A DNA stretch of 64,000 nucleotides, from NCBI GenBank assembly GCA_029339505.1, contig JAQISU010000163.1:2232001-2296000 (forward strand), in the 5' to 3' direction. Under the pieces are notes generated by a model, which saw nothing but the letters and a program-made list of their open reading frames with translations, did not search any database and was not told the origin of the DNA. Each line of letters opens with the position of its first letter. The first letter of the stretch is position 1. Source of the stretch: Unio delphinus. Lineage: Eukaryota > Mollusca > Bivalvia > Unionida > Unionidae. The translations under genes and the position numbers were made by a program. Below, in pieces: positions 57,467 through 64,000 of this stretch.

Positions 57467-58126
57467 ATGAATATAATTGATTTTTCAGCGACTAAAACAA
57501 GAGAACCAGTGAAGCATCATGCAGCGCTACCAAACTCTATCCGCGCAATTATAATCTGACCATCTGGATCCGGTAAAACGCAATTGTTGCTCAATTTAAT
57601 AATGAGATGGATGAAGTGGGATAAGTTGTATTTAATTGCCCCTAGCGTAGACGACCAACGATGCTATGAAGTGCTAAAAGATTTTAATGAAAACGCTTCA
57701 GAGATTGCCGGCGAGGATGTTATTGAATTTATAACCGATATTGACGAGGCGCCATCCGTGAATGACCTCGATGGAAGTATCAACAATTTAGTTGTATACG
57801 ACGATGTCATGTTAGATAATCAAAAAAATCCTGCTAGAATATTTTCCCGAGGCAGGCACAAAAACACGGACGTGATCTATGTCACTCAACGCTACACTCA
57901 GATTCCAAAAGTGATTAGAGATAACTGTAATATGCTTGCTGTATTCAACGGCGTTGATACACATACGCTACGAAATATTTGGCAGACATGGTGTTCTGAT
58001 ATGGACTTCAATCAATTTAGAAATTTCTTTAATCATGCTCAGTCTACCCCACACGGATTTGTAACAATAAATTTACATGACCCTCGAACACGATATCGTA
58101 TCGGACTGGATCAAATATTCGGTTAA
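57455..58126 (+). pseudogene. ATPase: A32-like (FtsK/HerA-type) genome-packaging ATPase, interrupted by a stop
   Basis: The frame opens at 57455 (or Met at 57467) and runs to 58126, about 223 codons. The in-frame TGA at 57557-57559 lies directly before the Walker A sequence PSGSGKTQ. Downstream are Walker B LVVYDDVML (Asp-Asp at about 116-117) and the sensor region VIYVTQRYTQIPKVIRDNCN, typical of packaging ATPases of Polinton-like and nucleocytoplasmic viruses. The rest is open, so this is a point lesion. Restart after the stop could give a protein only without the nucleotide loop. The last codons lie inside the inner inverted repeat. Confidence 0.88.
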
Positions 58127-58175
58127 CCCAACTGAAAGTTCTAGCAGCAGAGGGGGTGAGTGACAACGACGTTGC
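58099..58175 (-). repeat. Right inner inverted repeat
   Basis: Reverse-complement partner of 43694-43768. It starts in the last codons of the ATPase gene and contains AGCAGCAGAGGGGGTGAG, the terminal motif in reversed orientation. Confidence 0.9.
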
Positions 58176-58270
58176 GACGCGAATGTTTTCAGACAAGGGT
58201 CAGAGACTTATTTTTTCGCGAGAAGGGTCCAGTGTTATTTTGGAGGGGGTATAATCAAAAATAAAAACAA

Positions 58271-58303
58271 AAAAAAGTTGTCTGATTCACCCTCTCTGCT
58301 GCT
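58271..58303 (-). repeat. Right terminal inverted repeat
   Basis: Ends GATTCACCCTCTCTGCTGCT; partner of 43469-43501. Confidence 0.88.
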
Positions 58304-58308
58304 TATCA
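58304..58308. repeat. Target-site duplication TATCA, right copy
   Basis: First five bases after the right terminus, equal to 43464-43468. Satellite resumes immediately. Confidence 0.7.
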
Positions 58309-61300
58309 AGTCTACATCATACTCTAATCATATGAAGACTACATTATTCTCTAATCATATTAAGACTACATCTGTCTCTAATCACATCAAAACTACATCA
58401 TTCTCTAATCATATCATGTCTGTATCATTCTCCAATCATATCAAGACTACATCTGTCTCTAATCATGTCAAGACTACATCTGTCTCTAATCACATCAAAA
58501 CTACATTATTCTCTAATCATATCAAGACCACATTATTCTCTAATCATATCAAGTCTACATCATCCTCTAATCATATCAAGACTACATCATTCTCTAATCA
58601 TATCAAGTCTACATCATTCTCTAATCACATCAAAACTACATCATTCTCTAATCATATCAAGTCTATATCATTCTCTAATTATATCAAGTCTACATGTGTC
58701 TCTAATCACATCAAAACTACATCATTCTCAAATCATATCAAGTCTATATCATTCTCTAATCATATCAAGTCTACATCATCCTCTAATCATATCAAGTCTA
58801 CATCTGTCTCTAATCACATCAAAAATACATTATTCTCTAATCATATCAAGACTACATTATTCTCTAATCATATCAAGTCTACATCATCCTCTAATTATAT
58901 CAAGTCTACATAATTCTCTAATCATATCAAGTCTACATCTGTCTCTAATCACATCAAAACTACATCATTCTCTAATCATATCAAGTCTATATCATTCTCT
59001 AATCATATCAAGACTACATCTTTCTCTAATCATATCAAGTCTACATCATTCTCTAATCATGTCAAAACTACATTATTCTCTAATCATATCAAGTCTACAT
59101 CTGTCTCTAATCACATCAAGACTACATCATTCTCTAATCATATCAAGTCTACATCATTCTCTAATCATATCAAGTCTACATTATTCTCTGATCATATCAA
59201 GACTACATTATTCTCTAATCATGTCAAGACTACATCATTCTCTAATCATATCAAGTCTACATCATTCTCTAATCAAATCAAGTCTATATCATTCTCTAAT
59301 CACATCAAGACTACATCTGTCTCTAATCACATCAAGACTACATTATTCTCTAATCATATCAAGACTACATTATTCTCTAATCATATCAAGTCCACATCAT
59401 TCTCTAATCATATCAAGTCTACATCATTCCCTAATCATATCAAGTCTACATCATTCTCTAATCATATCAAGACTACATTATTCTCTAATCATATCAAGAC
59501 TACATCTGTCTCTAATCATATCAAGACTATATTATTCTCTAATCATATCAAGACTACATCATTCTCTGATCATATCAAGTCTACATCATTATCTAATCAT
59601 ATCAAGTCTACATCATTCTCTAATCATATCAAGTCTATATCATTCTCTAATCATATCAAGTCTACATTATTCTCTAATCATATCAAGACTACATTATTCT
59701 CTAATCATGTCAAGACTACATCATTCTCTAATCATATCAAGTCTACATCATTCTCTAATCAAATCAAGTCTATATCATTCTCTAACCACATCAAGACTAC
59801 ATCTGTCTCTAATCACATCAAGACTACATTATTCTCTAATCATATCAAGTCTACATCATTCTCTAATCAAATCAAGTCTACATCATTCTCTAATCATATG
59901 AATACTACATCTGTCTCTAATCATGTCAAGACTACATCATTCTCTAATCATATCAAGACTACATTATTCTCTAATCATATCAAGACTATATTATTCTCTA
60001 ATCATGTCAAGACTACATCATTCTCTAATCATATCAAGTCTACATCATTCTCTAATCATATCAAGACTACATCTGTCTCTAATCATGTCAAGACTACATC
60101 ATTCTCTAATCATATCAAGACTACATTATTCTCTAATCATATCAAGACTACATTATTCTCTAATCATGTCAAGACTACATCATTCTCTAATCATATCAAG
60201 TCTACATCATTCTCTAATCATATCAAGACTACATCTGTCTCTAATCATGTCAAGACTACATCATTCTCTAATCATATCAAGACTACATTATTCTCTAATC
60301 ATATCAAGTCTACATCATTCTCTAATCAAATCAAGTCTATATCATTCTCTAATCATATCAAGACTACATCTGTCTCTAATCACATCAAGACTACATTATT
60401 CTCTAATCATATCAGGACTACATTATTCTCTAATCATATCAAGACTACATCTTTCTTTAGTCATATCAAGACTGCTTATTTCTCTAATCATGTCAAGACT
60501 ACATCCTTCTCTAATCATGTCAAGACTACACATTCTCTAATCATGTTAAGACTACACATTTTCTAATCATGTCAAGACTACACATTCTCTATTCATATCA
60601 AGACTACACATTCTGTAATCATATCAAGACTACACATTCTCTAATCAGGTCAAGACTACACATTCTCTATTCATATCAAGACTACACATTCTCTAATCAT
60701 ATGAAGACTACATATTCTCTATTCATATCAAGACTACAAATTCTCTATTCATATCAAGACTACGCATTCTCTAATCATATCAAGACTACATCTTTCTCTA
60801 ATCATGTCAAAACTACATATTTCTCTCATCATATCAAGACTACACATTCTTTAATCATATCCAGATTATATATTTCTCTAATCATGTCAAGATTACACAT
60901 TCTCTAATCATGTCAAGACTACACATTCTCTAATCATGTCAAGATTACACATTCTCTAATCACGTCAAGAATACACAATCTCTAATCATGTCAAGACTAC
61001 ACATTCTCTAATCATGTTAAGACTACACATTCTCTAATCATGTCAAGACTACATCTTTCTCTCATCATGGCAAGCAGACTACATATTCTTTAATCATATC
61101 AAGACTACATCTTTCTCTAATCATATCAAGACTACATTTTTGTCTAATCATATCAAGTCTACATATTCTCTAATCATATCAAGACTATATCTTTCTCTAA
61201 TCATAACAAGACTATATATTTTTCTAATCATATCAAGACTACATATTTCTCTAATCATGTCAAGACTACACATTCTCTAATCATGTTAAGACTACACATT

Positions 61301-62212
61301 TTCTAATCATGTCAAGACTACACATTCTCTATTCATATCAAGACTACACATTCTGTAATCATATCAAGACTACACATTCTCTAATCAGGTCAAGACTACA
61401 CATTCTCTATTCATATCAAGACTACACATTCTCTAATCATATCAAGACTACACATTCTCTATTCATATTAAGACTACATATTCTCTATTCATATCAAGAC
61501 TACACATTCTCTATTCATATCAAGACTACACATTCTCTAATCATGTCAAGACTACATCTTTCTCTAATCATGTCAAAACTACATATTTCTCTCATCATAT
61601 CAAGACTACACATTCTCTATTCATGTCAAGACTACACATTCTCTAATCATGTCAAGACTACATCTTTCTCTCATCATGGCAAGCAGACTACAGATTCTTT
61701 AATCATATCAAGACTACATCTTTCTCTAATCATATCAAGACTACATTTTTGTCTAATCATATCAAGTCTACATATTTTTCTAATCATATCAAGACTACAT
61801 AATTCTCTAATCATGTCAAGACTACATCTTTCTCTCATCATGTCAATCAGACTACACATTCTTTAATCATATCAAGACTACATCTTTCTCTAATTACAGA
61901 CTACATATTCTCTAATCATATCAAGACTACACATTTCTCTAATTACAGACTACATATTCTCTAATCATGTCAAGACTACACATTTCTCTAATTACAGACT
62001 ACATGTTCTCTAATAATATCAAGACTATATATTTTTCTAATCATATCAAGACTACATATTTCTCTAATCATATCAAGACTACATATTTCTCTAATCATAT
62101 CAAGACTACATATTTCTCTAATCATATCAAGACTACATATTTCTCTAATCATATCAAGACTACATATTTCTCTAATCATATCAAGACTACATATTTCTCT
62201 AATCATGTCAAA
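58304..62212. repeat. 27-bp satellite array, right arm
   Basis: Continues the left arm in register after the viral insertion. From about 60530 many monomers lose one base (ACACATTCTC instead of ACATCATTCTC), giving 26-bp units, and the array becomes more irregular. A block near 60530-60800 recurs about 740 bp later. The last seven monomers (62030-62212) are uniform. Confidence 0.96.
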
Positions 62213-62261
62213 GCACTGACATTAATAAAACAAGAAATCATAAAGTTAAATAAACTCAGTC

Positions 62262-63990
62262 ACATGAACAGAAAATTCTACTTGTCAATCTAATGAGTAG
62301 GCATTTTAAAATAGTACAGTCATAGCTTATTCAGAAAATTCTACTTGTCAATCTAATGAGTAGGCATTTTAAAATAGTACTGTCATAGCTTATTCAGAAA
62401 ATTCTACTTGTCAATCTAATGAGTAGGCATTTTAAAATAGTACTGTCATAGCTTATTCAGAAAATTCTACTTGTCAATCTAATGAGTAGGCATTTTAAAA
62501 TAGTACTGTCATAGCTTATTCAGAAAATTCTACTTGTCAATCTAATGAGTAGGCATTTTAAAATAGTACTGTCATAGCTTATTCAGAAAATTCTACTTGT
62601 CAATCTAATGAGTAGGCATTTTAAAATAGTACTGTCATAGCTTATTCAGAAAATTCTACTTGTCAATCTAATGAGTAGGCATTTTAAAATAGTACTGTCA
62701 TAGCTTATTCAGAAAATTCTACTTGTCAATCTAATGAGTAGGCATTTTAAAATAGTACTGTCATAGCTTATTCAGAAAATTCTACTTGTCAATCTAATGA
62801 GTAGGCATTTTAAAATAGTACTGTCATAGCTTATTCAGAAAATTCTACTTGTCAATCCAATGAGTAGGCATTTTAAAATAGTACTGTCATAGCTTATTCA
62901 GAAAATTCTACTTGTCAATCTAATGAGTAGGCATTTTAAAATAGTACTGTCATAGCTTATTCAGAAAATTCTACTTGTCAATCTAATGAGTAGGCATTTT
63001 AAAATAGTACTGTCATAGCTTATTCAGAAAATTCTACTTGTCAATCTAATGAGTAGGCATTTTAAAATAGTACTGTCATAGCTTATTCAGAAAATTCTAC
63101 TTGTCAATCTAATGAGTAGGCATTTTAAAATAGTATTGTCATAGCTTATTCAGAAAATTCTACTTGTCAATCTAATGAGTAGGCATTTTAAAATAGTACT
63201 GTCATAGCTTATTCAGAAAATTCTACTTGTCAATCTAATGAGTAGGCATTTTAAAATAGTACTGTCATAGCTTATTCAGAAAATTCTACTTGTCAATCTA
63301 ATGAGTAGGCATTTTAAAATAGTACTGTCATAGCTTATTCAGAAAATTCTACTTGTCAATCTAATGAGTAGGCATTTTAAAATAGTACTGTCATAGCTTA
63401 TTCAGAAAATTCTACTTGTCAATCTAATGAGTAGGCATTTTAAAATAGTACTGTCATAGCTTATTCAGAAAATTCTACTTGTCAATCTAATGAGTAGGCA
63501 TTTTAAAATAGTACAGTCATAGCTTATTCAGAAAATTCTACTTGTCAATCTAATGAGTAGGCATTTTAAAATAGTACTGTCATAGCTTATTCAGAAAATT
63601 CTACTTGTCAATCTAATGAGTAGGCATTTTAAAATAGTACAGTCATAGCTTATTCAGAAAATTCTACTTGTCAATCTAATGAGTAGGCATTTTAAAATAG
63701 TACAGTCATAGCTTATTCAGAAAATTCTACTTGTCAATCTAATGAGTAGGCATTTTAAAATAGTACAGTCATAGCTTATTCAGAAAATTCTACTTGTCAA
63801 TCTAATGAGTAGGCATTTTAAAATCGTACAGTCATAGCTTATTCAGAAAATTCTACTTGTCAATCTAATGAGTAGGCATTTTAAAATAGTACAGTCATAG
63901 CTCATTCAGGGAATACTAGGCGTCAATCACATGACTAGGTATTTTAAAATAGTACTGTCATATCTTCATTACCAAGTCAGACTCTCTGTC
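62262..63990. repeat. 63-bp minisatellite, about 27 copies
   Basis: Almost invariant 63-bp units containing TTCTACTTGTCAATCTAATG and TTTTAAAATAGTAC. One site is T or A (GTACTGTCAT or GTACAGTCAT); A occurs in the first unit and most of the last seven, T in nearly all the rest. The last copy is degenerate. The array runs to near the window edge. Confidence 0.97.
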
Positions 63991-64000
63991 AAAACCACAT

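Larger units (their letters stand above)
43469..58303. mobile_element. Integrated Polinton-like virus / Maverick-type element (14.8 kb)
   Basis: A single-copy gene-dense block of about 14.8 kb sits inside a 27-bp satellite. It is bounded by inverted repeats of about 33 bp beginning AGCAGCAG and flanked by TATCA duplications. It carries a Polinton/adintovirus-style set: DDE integrase, B-family polymerase-like protein, adenain-type protease, A32-like packaging ATPase and candidate jelly-roll capsid and minor proteins. Departures from the standard form are very short terminal repeats (Polintons usually have 100-1000 bp), a polymerase joined to an SF1 helicase, two HNH genes and a zinc-ribbon/PLA2 gene. 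Base composition and codon use are plainly different from the surrounding repeats. The copy is damaged: one premature stop in the ATPase and three frame discontinuities. Confidence 0.92.

Overview
The window is AT-rich animal DNA, most likely from a lophotrochozoan and perhaps a bivalve mollusc. That guess rests on the tRNA-derived SINEs, the L2/CR1-like non-LTR retrotransposons and the unusual density of minisatellites. I recognise no host protein-coding gene. The host portion is mostly tandem repeats with unit lengths of 12 to about 105 bp, microsatellites and nested retroelements.

Layout. 1-13.8 kb holds a 36-bp minisatellite, an 18-bp array, a 12-bp array, two SINE families and featureless AT-rich DNA. 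13.85-16.6 kb is a 42-bp minisatellite carrying two SINE copies. 16.9-20.9 kb is a three-level nest: a SINE split by an L2-like retrotransposon, which is split by a second, inverted non-LTR retrotransposon. 21-33.4 kb is a succession of minisatellites (51, 52, 49, 44, 22, 23 and 44 bp units). 33.5-62.2 kb is a very large 27-bp satellite with higher-order structure, and 62.2-64 kb is a homogeneous 63-bp array.

The main object lies inside the 27-bp satellite: a 14,835-bp integrated Polinton-like (Maverick/adintovirus-like) DNA element at 43469-58303. It has short terminal inverted repeats starting AGCAGCAG and a TATCA target duplication. Two intact paralogous empty sites survive in the same satellite. 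Its genes are a leftward structural block (candidate penton-like protein, two-segment membrane protein, fibre-like protein, adenain-type cysteine protease, pX-like minor protein, candidate double jelly-roll major capsid protein, small amphipathic minor protein, and a 264-aa protein broken near its C-terminus); a small hypothetical protein and a NUMOD4-HNH-NUMOD1 endonuclease; a rightward 1225-aa protein with a B-family DNA polymerase-like palm joined to a superfamily 1 helicase, followed in another frame by an HNH domain; a DDE retrovirus-type integrase; a zinc-ribbon/phospholipase A2 gene; and an A32/FtsK-HerA-type packaging ATPase broken by a stop.

Together these encode replication, integration, packaging, capsid maturation and probably membrane penetration, so the element reads as an integrated virus rather than a plain transposon. 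Most large ORFs are intact, so insertion is probably recent, but this copy is damaged. One premature stop lies in the ATPase, and three frame discontinuities all fall in 9-10-nt A/T homopolymers, so assembly error or frameshifting must be considered. The most unusual points are the polymerase-helicase(-HNH) architecture, the palindromic modules at both ends, and two tandem hairpins with compensatory substitutions at 50784-50962.
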